The notes beneath the pieces are model-generated. The model worked only from the letters and a program-made list of their open reading frames with translations. It was not told the DNA's origin and did not search any database. The translations under genes and the position numbers were made by a program. DNA of 13,224 nucleotides, from positions 1 through 13,224 of the forward strand of contig WTGR01000433.1 of assembly GCA_011523485.1 (NCBI GenBank). The letters run 5' to 3'. Numbering within the stretch: the stretch's first letter is position 1; every line of letters begins with the position of its first letter. This document shows positions 5,765 to 11,116 of the stretch, in pieces. The DNA is from Acidobacteriota bacterium (lineage in GTDB: Bacteria; Acidobacteriota; Vicinamibacteria; Vicinamibacterales; UBA8438).

Positions 5765-6285
5765 GAAGGCCCGGATGCTCCACTGTCAGCGCGCGTTCGC
5801 CACCCACAGGCTGCATCCACCGCCCCGTAATAGAGGTACCGACCGGCGAGTGTTGCTCTAGGCAATCGCCGTACGCGTCCATCTCGCGGACAGGGCAAGC
5901 GCTGACGGGACGGTACCCGGAGCCGATGAGACGATCGGGCCGGCAGGATGGGACACCTTCCCGGTACCCAGGCTGCACGGGCCGGCTGTCTTCTCCGCAT
6001 GGTCGCGAAGCCCCCGGTAGCCGGCCCGGGAACGGACGGTTCCGGGGCGATCTCGCAATCCCGAGTCGAACACATTGGGACGGCATCTTCGCCGATGGGA
6101 CGCTCGGCCCGCTTCCTTGGGACAGGCCTCACGGATGGACGGCGACGCGGAGCACGTCCTCTTGGGATCCCTGACCAACGTCAGCCGAACGTCCGACGTG
6201 GGGTGCCCTGTTCCAGACTCCGCCCGGCACATGGCTGCCGGCAACGCGGTGACCGAGCGGACGATGGCCTAGCGGCCGAGCAGCA
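5765..6285. other. Gene-poor interval with structured sequence
   Basis: About 520 bases without a frame I can defend. The minus-strand frames (153, 127 and 128 codons) and the plus-strand frames give translations rich in Pro, Gly, Arg and Ser with no recognisable domain, and none keeps a coding-like pattern throughout. The interval contains the inverted repeat described at 5979-6027 and a GGAAC/GTTCC hairpin just after it. No tRNA clover-leaf or group II intron domain V could be recognised. Confidence 0.4.
5979..6027. repeat. 9-bp inverted repeat
   Basis: GGGCCGGCT at 5979-5987 and its complement AGCCGGCCC at 6019-6027 are separated by 31 nt. A smaller hairpin with arms GGAAC and GTTCC follows at once. 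Part of an otherwise unexplained interval; it could be RNA structure or a degenerate mobile-element end. Confidence 0.35.
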
Positions 6286-6289
6286 TGCA

Positions 6290-6730
6290 CCTCGCCGACG
6301 ACGACATGCTCGGGCCGGTGGCGTAGCGCGTGCTGAACCAGGTTCCCGGATCGTCCCGCCTGGGCCGGCGAGGACCCAGGGTCTCGAATCGGAGGCCGTT
6401 GGCGCGCCGTAAGCCCCAGCTCCAGCGTGTCTTCGATCGAGATGACGCGGTCCTCGGTCGGCAGCAGCGACACCAGCGCGTTGAGCAGCCTCGCCTTGCC
6501 CGAGCCCGTGCCTCCGGACATCAGCACGTTGCGCCCGCCGCCGAGCGCGGCCGCGGTCTCCTCGACCACCGCCCGCCGCCGGCAGCGACCCCTTCGCGGT
6601 CAGCTCGTCGATGGTGAAGGCCCGGCCGCCGAAGCGGTGGATCGTGATGCCGCCGCCCGGCGCCACGGGCGGGCTGCACACCGCCACGCGAGAGCCGTCG
6701 GCGAGGCGCGCGTCGATGATCGGATCGGCA
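6290..6730 (-). pseudogene. CpaF/TrbB-type secretion ATPase remnant
   Basis: Pieces in three frames together give the core of a type II/IV secretion or conjugation ATPase: PIIDARLADGSRVAVCSPPV with ITIHRFGGRAFTIDEL (6728-6610), AVVEETAAALGGGRNVLMSG with GTGSGKARLLNALVSLLP and ISIEDTLEL (6590-6420), ANGLRFETLG (about 6410-6380), and NLVQHALRHRPEHVVVGEV (about 6350-6290). These hexameric ATPases power Tad/Flp pili or conjugation. Walker A reads GGTGSGKA, lacking the Thr/Ser that binds the Mg-nucleotide, and the sequence leaves the family after VVVGEV, before the GGEA and the histidine box. The N-terminal region is missing too. Several indels plus truncation at both ends mean a dead gene. CpaF versus TrbB cannot be decided. 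Confidence 0.75.
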
Positions 6731-6795
6731 GCCCGTGCTGGTCGCCGAACAGCGGGGATGAACGGATTCCCGCCCTTCGTGATACTGTCGCCGGC

Positions 6796-7035
6796 GTGGC
6801 ACCCGAGCCTGCCTCACCGCCCCGGCCGTTGCGCCTGACGCAGGCGCGGATCGGCGATCGGCTGCACGACGGCAACGGCGGCCTTGTCGAGGTTGTCAAC
6901 GCGTTCACCGCGTTCTCGGGCGCTGGCCAGCCGGTGCGTGCAGTCGACTACCACGTCGTCGGCCGTCCGGCGCGTTGCTTCCGGATGCTGTCGACTGACG
7001 CGGACGACGTCGCCCGGTGGCGGCGGGCGCTGTGA
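6796..7035 (+). CDS. Small hypothetical protein
   Basis: 79 residues from GTG 6796: LRLTQARIGDRLHDGNGGLV, EVVNAFTAFSGAGQPVRAVD and YHVVGRPARCFRMLSTDADD, ending ARWRRAL. It has a strand-turn-strand look with a short C-terminal helix. The upstream in-frame extension to 6427 covers the ATPase pseudogene and is not coding. TACTGT at 6783-6788 stands 7 nt before the GTG, a TANNNT-type -10 placed for a leaderless message; no Shine-Dalgarno site is seen. It converges on the next gene with only 5 nt between the stops. Family not recognised; similar size to genes of phage or plasmid accessory regions. Confidence 0.5.
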   Translation: MAPEPASPPRPLRLTQARIGDRLHDGNGGLVEVVNAFTAFSGAGQPVRAVDYHVVGRPARCFRMLSTDADDVARWRRAL

Positions 7036-7040
7036 CGGGA

Positions 7041-7253
7041 TCAGGTGGCTGCCACCGTGCGGTCGGCCTTCAGAGGAGCGCTGAACCCACCGAAGCAGGC
7101 TTCGTGGATCACTCCCCGACGCTGGCCGAAGTAGTGCCCTTCAACCCTACGGAGCAGGTGAGCGACGAGCTCCCACTGCTCGTCGCTCAGGATGTTCCGC
7201 AGGTAGGTGACTGCCAGATTGCGGCACAGCGGATCATTGACCGGCAGATCCAT
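7041..7253 (-). CDS. Small hypothetical helical protein
   Basis: 70 residues from ATG 7253 (MDLPVNDPLCRNLAVTYLRN); a TTG at 7277 would add eight. ILSDEQWELVAHLLRRVEGH and YFGQRRGVIHEACFGGFSAP are strongly protein-like, with two amphipathic helices, and the minus-strand codons show the expected third-position G/C, while the plus-strand frames look random. It is divergent from the following gene, whose ATG is only 52 nt away, so the promoters must overlap or lie inside the genes. No known domain recognised. Confidence 0.55.
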   Translation of the reverse strand: MDLPVNDPLCRNLAVTYLRNILSDEQWELVAHLLRRVEGHYFGQRRGVIHEACFGGFSAPLKADRTVAAT

Positions 7254-7305
7254 GTTGGCGCACAGCGTCTCGACCAACCCCCGTGGTCGATTGGAGGGCT
7301 GGACG

Positions 7306-7854
7306 ATGAGCGAAACCTACAATCCGACGATTCCCATCGAGGTCGGTCCAACGAGCCCGCGGATGCACATCACCGCAGAGCGAGCGCTCGACCTCCCCTG
7401 CAAGCGCAAATCTTGCCGCTGCTGCGGCGGCGGGAACGGGTGGTTCAGAGAGGCGCGCCAACCCCCGAACTGGCCGGAGGTCACCAACGAAGAAGGGTAC
7501 GGACCCCTGCTCGACCTGCTTGGCCGCAGCGGGCTCCGCGACGCACGGCCGGCACTGGCAAGGCTGGGGCACCCGGCCGCGGAGTATCCGCAGAGGGTGT
7601 GGGCCGCAACTCACGACCGAGCCGTGATCGAAATGATGTGGAAACAACTGCACGGCCCCTTCGGCTACCAGGCCACGGACCAGGCGGTCCCGGCGTTCTA
7701 CGCCGATGACATCCCCACGTCGTATCCCGACCAGGAGCTGCGCCTCCACTGGTGGGCGTGGCGACTGCGAAGCGTGGTGCCGACAGAAGGTCTCGCCGTC
7801 TGGGAGACCTGGCGGCGCGAATGGTGGGATGACCTCGTGCACCGCTTCCGCTGA
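7306..7854 (+). CDS. Conserved-looking hypothetical protein with Cys cluster and Trp-rich C-terminus (paralogue 1)
   Basis: 182 residues from ATG 7306, preceded by a good GGAGGG site. Near the N-terminus, after PRMHITAERALDLP, lies CKRKSCRCCGGGNGW, a likely metal-binding Cys cluster. The middle reads LLDLLGRSGLRDARPALARL and GHPAAEYPQRVWAATHDRAV. The C-terminus is rich in tryptophan: RLHWWAWRLRSVVPTEGLAV then WETWRREWWDDLV. A second copy lies inverted at 9364-9906, where the same blocks recur (HITGTTALNIPA, GLWGLRDARKGLAELGHPG, RVWAATYD, RLRWWGWRLRAVI, WDEWRKEWW). Two copies in one window mark this as a real, mobile-associated family. I do not recognise it and assign no function. Confidence 0.75.
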   Translation: MSETYNPTIPIEVGPTSPRMHITAERALDLPCKRKSCRCCGGGNGWFREARQPPNWPEVTNEEGYGPLLDLLGRSGLRDARPALARLGHPAAEYPQRVWAATHDRAVIEMMWKQLHGPFGYQATDQAVPAFYADDIPTSYPDQELRLHWWAWRLRSVVPTEGLAVWETWRREWWDDLVHRFR

Positions 7855-8102
7855 ATACCAGCAGCCCGCTGGACCCGTTCCCGCTGAAGCAGGTCACCGA
7901 GCGGGTACGAGATGAGCTGACGGTGGTTACCAGGGTCACGCAGTTCGACACCGTGAGCGTGCCGGACTGCGAGACCCGAACCCGAACACGATGGGGAACC
8001 GCGTCGCTCAGAGCTTCGAAGTCGACCCGAGACCCGCTCGGGGGCTACGAAACGGACGAGAGCGGCCATCTACCGGGAAACTCGCCCATGTTCCATAAAT
8101 GA
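7851..8102 (+). CDS. Possible small ORF with non-standard start
   Basis: The plus-strand frame from CTG 7851 to the TGA at 8100-8102 reads NTSSPLDPFPLKQVTERVRD and ELTVVTRVTQFDTVSVPDCE before a basic, low-complexity tail. The first half is convincingly protein-like, an amphipathic helix followed by strands. The frame opens after a TGA at 7830 and offers no ATG, GTG or TTG before codon 25. The CTG overlaps the stop of the preceding gene (CTGA), which would allow coupling. It may instead be a frameshifted piece. Family unknown. Confidence 0.3.
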   Translation: MNTSSPLDPFPLKQVTERVRDELTVVTRVTQFDTVSVPDCETRTRTRWGTASLRASKSTRDPLGGYETDESGHLPGNSPMFHK

Positions 8103-8250
8103 ATGCGCGGGTCCGGCCCTGCCGGGTGGAAACTCAGACGCCCTCCGGCTCGCCGAGCGGCATCCGGCGCCGGGCCGGCGACGCGACGAGCAGGGTGCAC
8201 GGCGCGGGTGATGACCAAGTTCCGCCGGGCTCGCCGATGAGTGTGCCTCC
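8103..8250. other. Short interval, nothing recognised
   Basis: No coding frame, hairpin or promoter-like element that I can support. It separates the plus-strand block from the minus-strand AbiEii block. Confidence 0.3.
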
Positions 8251-8445
8251 CTACCCGTGCCCGTATCTGCGCTTGTCGCCAGCCGCATCGCCCTGGCGGG
8301 CCGAGGAGGCCTGCGGGATCTGACGGGAACGCGTGCTCGCCGCCGAGGGCGCGGCGAGGACGTCGCGCGCGATCGAGCCGAAGTCATCGCCAAGGCGGTC
8401 CACGATGGCCTCGAACACGGTGACCACCTCAGATCGCGTCGTCAC
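8251..8445 (-). CDS. Small hypothetical protein
   Basis: 64 residues from GTG 8445. The first half, TTRSEVVTVFEAIVDRLGDD followed by FGSIARDVLAA, is a plausible pair of amphipathic helices with good third-position G/C. The second half is polar (SRQIPQASSARQGDAAGDK) and probably disordered. AGAAGG stands a few bases before the GTG in the 10-nt gap after the preceding mini-ORF. Function unknown; it is the last member of a tight minus-strand series behind the AbiEii remnant. Confidence 0.45.
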   Translation of the reverse strand: MTTRSEVVTVFEAIVDRLGDDFGSIARDVLAAPSAASTRSRQIPQASSARQGDAAGDKRRYGHG

Positions 8446-8455
8446 CTACCTTCTA

Positions 8456-8548
8456 CTATCGGCGGGACACCCTCCAGTGCGGCTCGCTTGGCGACGCCTT
8501 GCGGTACGCGTTGTCGCTCACCAGCAGCGGCAGTTCGCGCCTGGTCAT
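8456..8548 (-). CDS. Possible 30-residue ORF
   Basis: ATG 8548 overlaps the stop of the preceding 63-codon ORF as ATGA. The product reads TRRELPLLVSDNAYRKASPS then EPHWRVSRR and ends at TAG 8456, 10 nt before the next GTG. The spacing suggests a genuine coupled series, but the length is too short for any family assignment and it may be a scrap of a larger gene. Confidence 0.3.
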   Translation of the reverse strand: MTRRELPLLVSDNAYRKASPSEPHWRVSRR

Positions 8549-8736
8549 CGCGGGTAGTGCTTCCGGCCGTCGCGTTCCTGCGTCCTGCTCGTTCCGAGCG
8601 CTGGTTTCGGACTGTCGGCCGGCCCTGACGCCTCGTCGCCAATTCGCACCGGCCTGCGGTGGCTGCTGTCTCGTTCGACGTTTAGGCGGCTGATCCCGCT
8701 CTCGAGCAGCCTCCAGGCCAGATCTCGACGTCGCAT
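8545..8736 (-). CDS. Possible small basic protein overlapping the AbiEii 3' end
   Basis: 63 residues from ATG 8736, MRRRDLAWRLLESGISRLNV then a polar tail (RIGDEASGPADSPKPALG) ending RKHYPR. The first 20 residues form a plausible helix. It overlaps the AbiEii frame by 55 nt, so either this ORF or the last residues of AbiEii are spurious. Its TGA overlaps the next ORF's ATG. Confidence 0.3.
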   Translation of the reverse strand: MRRRDLAWRLLESGISRLNVERDSSHRRPVRIGDEASGPADSPKPALGTSRTQERDGRKHYPR

Positions 8737-9412
8737 CGGCGGATTACGCGTTCGCCGCGCATTCTCCGTCTCATGGCCGCCTTGCGGTCGGGTGTGAGAC
8801 TTGCCATCCACTCTTTGAGCTTCGCGGCGCTACTGCTCGTGATCAACTCCGGGCGCTCGTGCACGAGCCAGCCGGCGTCGTACAGGTCCCGCGGCTTCTG
8901 TCGCGCGCTCTCACCGATGACGGTCTGCAGCTTTCGCTCAGCGAGCTCGTGGTCGTTGTACACGTTGATTCCGTGCACCCGCTTGCATTTGCTCGTGTCG
9001 ATTCGGGTTGGGATCGATGCTCTGCTGCCCGCTTTGCGGTAGTCGATCGTCGTTTCGATCGTCTCTTCACTCTCGCGGTTCCGGACTTTGATCGTGTGAC
9101 CGTTCCCGGGTGCAGCCAGTCCCGACCGACGTGGTGTCGTTGGTCTGGCGCGGCCACGCCGATTGCCTGCTGGACTGTCTTGCGGACCTGGATGCGGCGT
9201 TGTCCCTCGAAGTCGAGGTCGGTCGACGGGCGCGGCAGGCCCATGCTCAGGCGCATCGCCGTGCCGCCTTTCAGCGCGCACGCGTTGCCTTGGGCATCCA
9301 TTGCGTTCTGGAAGCTCTCCCCGAGGCGCTTCATCAGCGCTTCGCGTTTTCGCTCCTCGTCCGTCAGGGTGATTTCCGGGTACCGCTCGGGGCGTTGTCC
9401 CACGGCCACCAT
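8682..9412 (-). pseudogene. AbiEii-type nucleotidyltransferase toxin, broken by one frameshift
   Basis: The first frame (ATG 9412) carries the AbiEii/AbiGii toxin signature: ALKGGTAMRLSMGLPRPSTD then LDF, with the metal-binding D-x-D at residues 65 and 67. Near 9106 the frame changes at CACCCGGGAACGG. The adjacent frame continues with TIKVRNRESEETIETTIDYR, then HELAERKLQTVIGESARQKP and RDLYDAGWLVHERPEL, the C-terminal Lys and RDLYD motifs of the family. These MNT-fold enzymes act as toxins in abortive-infection systems together with the transcriptional antitoxin AbiEi. No AbiEi is recognised here; the upstream gene is the Trp-rich paralogue, whose 3' end overlaps the toxin start. One inserted base would restore a protein of about 243 residues. 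Confidence 0.75.
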
Positions 9413-9906
9413 TCCTTGCGCCATTCGTCCCACAGGTCCCGTTCCGCTGCCGTTATCACGGCCCGCAGCCGCCACCCCCACCACCGCAGCCGAATCCATT
9501 GGTCCGGGTAGCCCAGCAGTCTCTGCAGTTCGTACTGGTCGAACGCTGGGTGTCTGGCCCCGGTCCTGACGTGTTCGGTGAGCAGTTCCCAGCTCTCCTC
9601 GATCACGGCTCAGTCATAGGTTGCGGCCCAGACCCGCTCGCGGCTGTCCGCTCCCGGGTGCCCAAGCTCTGCGAGTCCTTTGCGGGCGTCGCGAAGCCCC
9701 CACAGCCCGAGCCGGTCGAGCAGCCGCCCGTGTTTCTGCTCGGTCGTCAGATCGCGGTCGTCGAGCCTTTCCGGTCGGTGCGAGAACCATGTGCTGTGCT
9801 TGTGCCAGTCCCCGCCCATCCGGTACGTCGCGGGAATGTTCAGCGCGGTGGTGCCGGTGATGTGGCGCCGGGGCGTCGTCGGTACCAGTTCCACCGGGTA
9901 TTCCAT
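9364..9906 (-). pseudogene. Trp-rich hypothetical protein, paralogue 2, interrupted by an in-frame TGA
   Basis: Inverted paralogue of the gene at 7306-7854. Read from ATG 9906 (MEYPVELVPTTPRRHITGT) it matches block by block: GLWGLRDARKGLAELGHPG, RVWAATYD, then TGA at 9607-9605, then AVIEESWELL, LRLRWWGWRLRAVITAAERD and WDEWRKEWW to a stop at 9364. In the other copy the same place reads CAC GAC CGA GCC GTG ATC, so a single C-to-T change (CGA to TGA) separates the halves. The N-terminal Cys cluster of paralogue 1 is absent here (NIPATYRMGGDWHKHSTWF). The in-frame extension up to 10125 is Arg/Glu-rich and probably not translated. Its end overlaps the AbiEii start by about 49 nt, so the two were probably co-expressed. 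Confidence 0.7.
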
Positions 9907-10041
9907 CGCCGTGCTCTTCAGTTTACGTCGCCGATTCGACCGTGCGTCCGGGTTTATCCTCATGCCGGCCGGCTTTTTCGCTGGCTGGTGAGAGCGCTCC
10001 GCCGTCCGCGCGCCGGTATGCTGAGCTCGCAGAGTCTTGGC

Positions 10042-10242
10042 ATGGTTAACATCCTCGCTCTTGCCGGCACCCTCTTCTTCGCTTTCCCCTCGCCGGTCGC
10101 CGCCGTGACCATTCGTGTTCATCACGTCGACGCGCTACCTGGACAGAAGCGGCGGCACCAATCCGAAGGGACGTGCCCAGGCTCCGACGGATCCCCGCTC
10201 GGTAGACTTCCGCCCGACAACCGACGGTCGATGCAACAGTAG
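10042..10242 (+). CDS. Possible small secreted peptide
   Basis: From ATG 10042 the plus strand reads VNILALAGTLFFAFPSPVAA, a good signal peptide with cleavage expected near AA/VT, followed by TIRVHHVDALPGQKRRHQSE and a Gly/Pro/Arg tail to TAG 10242 (66 residues). An in-frame ATG at 10018 would add eight residues. The opposite strand of this stretch is an Arg/Glu-rich ORF extension that I judge non-coding. No Shine-Dalgarno site is clear. It could be a chance hydrophobic frame. Confidence 0.3.
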   Translation: MVNILALAGTLFFAFPSPVAAVTIRVHHVDALPGQKRRHQSEGTCPGSDGSPLGRLPPDNRRSMQQ

Positions 10243-10272
10243 AGCGGCGGCTTGCGGGCGCCCGAATTGCGG

Positions 10273-10572
10273 ATGGAGACCGAACCGGTGGAGACCAACG
10301 AGGGCCCTGGCGGGCAGCGGCCTGCTGGCGAAGATCCGTGTGCCAAGGGTACCCACGAGGTGATCCCGACCGGCGAGATCGTCACCGACGCCGGAACGCA
10401 GGCGCGTGCGGAGATCGACGAAGCGATCGTCGAGGAGTACGCCGAGCACCTCGCTGCAGATACCGCGCGCCGGCGTGGCGCAGCGCGAGTTCAGCCGTGC
10501 CCACGGCGACGCCATCGCCGCCGAGTTCGACATGGGCAAGTTCGGCTACCCGGTCGTCAATCACGTCGGTGA
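10273..10572 (+). CDS. ParB-like N-terminal fragment
   Basis: From ATG 10273 (a TTG at 10252 is also possible) the protein has a polar leader and then HEVIPTGEIVTDAGTQARAE followed by IDEAIVEEYAEHL. This matches the first strand, the GTQxR motif and the first helix of ParB/sulfiredoxin-like domains. After AADT the frame becomes an Arg-rich nonsense tail (RRRHRRRVRHGQVRLPG), while the next frame becomes protein-like with another ParB-like segment. The gene is thus truncated or shifted near 10460. TAGACT at 10202-10207 is a possible -10 element. Confidence 0.55.
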   Translation: METEPVETNEGPGGQRPAGEDPCAKGTHEVIPTGEIVTDAGTQARAEIDEAIVEEYAEHLAADTARRRGAARVQPCPRRRHRRRVRHGQVRLPGRQSRR

Positions 10573-10645
10573 CGTCAATTGGGTGATCGACGGTCAGCAT
10601 CGCGTCTACGCGCTGAAGCGGTTGCCCCGTTGGTGGAAGGTCTGA
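10475..10645 (+). CDS. ParB-like C-terminal fragment with DGQHR motif
   Basis: In the next frame, IPRAGVAQREFSRAHGDAIA then AEFDMGKFGYPVVNHVG and WVIDGQHRVYALKRL match the core of phage/plasmid ParB-like proteins, with the conserved DGQHR that in ParB is the nucleotide-binding GEHR/GERR box. The protein stops at 10645 after PRWWKV, earlier than relatives. GTG 10475 is a possible start; coding-like sequence (LQIPRAG) begins slightly earlier. It repeats the strand and helix already present in the preceding ORF, so the two are pieces of different ParB-like genes rather than one simply shifted gene. Confidence 0.55.
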   Translation: MAQREFSRAHGDAIAAEFDMGKFGYPVVNHVGDVNWVIDGQHRVYALKRLPRWWKV

Positions 10646-10674
10646 GCTCCGGAAGGCATTTCGGGGAAAGTGTG

Positions 10675-10890
10675 ATGCCTGAACAGCTCGACGCGCGGAT
10701 CGGCGAGGTGCTTGACCGGCTTGAGACGATTGAAGCCCGGCTCCTTCGGCTCGAGACGGGGCTCGCTCGCGGGTTCGCGCTGCTGGACGCGCGGTTGACG
10801 GCGACCGAGGCGCGCCTGGAGGCTGTCGAGATGCGCCTGTCGGACGGCACAGCGGAGGCCGAACCGGTAACGTCGTTGGATCGGCTGTGA
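10675..10890 (+). CDS. Small coiled-coil protein
   Basis: 71 residues from ATG 10675, with a GGGGAAAG site before it. Almost the whole protein is a heptad-repeat helix: LDARIGEVLDRLETIEARLL, RLETGLARGFALLDARLTAT and EARLEAVEMRL, followed by a short acidic tail. Such minimal coiled coils are common in phage and plasmid regions; no specific function can be assigned. It lies 29 nt after the ParB-like fragment and is probably co-transcribed. A cluster of hairpins follows its stop. Confidence 0.65.
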   Translation: MPEQLDARIGEVLDRLETIEARLLRLETGLARGFALLDARLTATEARLEAVEMRLSDGTAEAEPVTSLDRL

Positions 10891-10906
10891 CACCGTTTGG
10901 GTCGTC

Positions 10907-10920
10907 CGCCGTTTGCGGCG
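10907..10920. repeat. Short hairpin (CGCCG-TTTG-CGGCG)
   Basis: Perfect 5-bp stem with a 4-nt TTTG loop, 17 nt after the coiled-coil gene. It is followed by a weaker 5-bp pair ACGAG/CTCGT at 10921-10939 that ends in TTTCC. Confidence 0.4.
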
Positions 10921-10949
10921 ACGAGTGCTTTCTGCTCGTTTCCTGGTCT

Positions 10950-10973
10950 GTTCGGCGCCGGCCGGCGCCGAAC
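10950..10973. repeat. Perfect 24-bp palindrome
   Basis: GTTCGGCGCCGG is followed at once by its own reverse complement CCGGCGCCGAAC, with no loop. As DNA it could bind a dimeric protein or extrude a cruciform; as RNA it would fold with a few unpaired bases at the tip. Confidence 0.7.
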
Positions 10974-10991
10974 CTGTCGAGATGGCGTGTG

Positions 10992-11020
10992 ACGACGCCC
11001 GCCCCCTTGGCGGGCGTCGT
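10992..11020. terminator. Bidirectional hairpin terminator between convergent genes
   Basis: ACGACGCCCGCC and GGCGGGCGTCGT form a perfect 12-bp stem with the 5-nt loop CCCTT. It lies between the plus-strand gene ending at 10890 and the minus-strand lipoprotein gene ending at 11117. No T-tract, as is common in GC-rich genomes. Position and stability support termination from both sides. Confidence 0.6.
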
Positions 11021-11116
11021 ACCTGCACTACTTGCCGGAGATCATCCAGGCGTGGTGCAGTCGCTCTGCTTGGGCCTCTGGTGCTGCTGCGCCGGTCGCG
11101 TCCGCGGTTTCCCCCT

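Noticed and set aside
5700..6285. Group II intron or tRNA
   Set aside because: No domain V hairpin, no reverse transcriptase and no clover-leaf could be recognised; a TTCGACTC-like string near 6060 lacks a matching T-arm.
9499..10242. 247-codon plus-strand ORF
   Set aside because: Mostly antisense to paralogue 2; only its last 66 codons, with a possible signal peptide, were kept as a low-confidence separate candidate.
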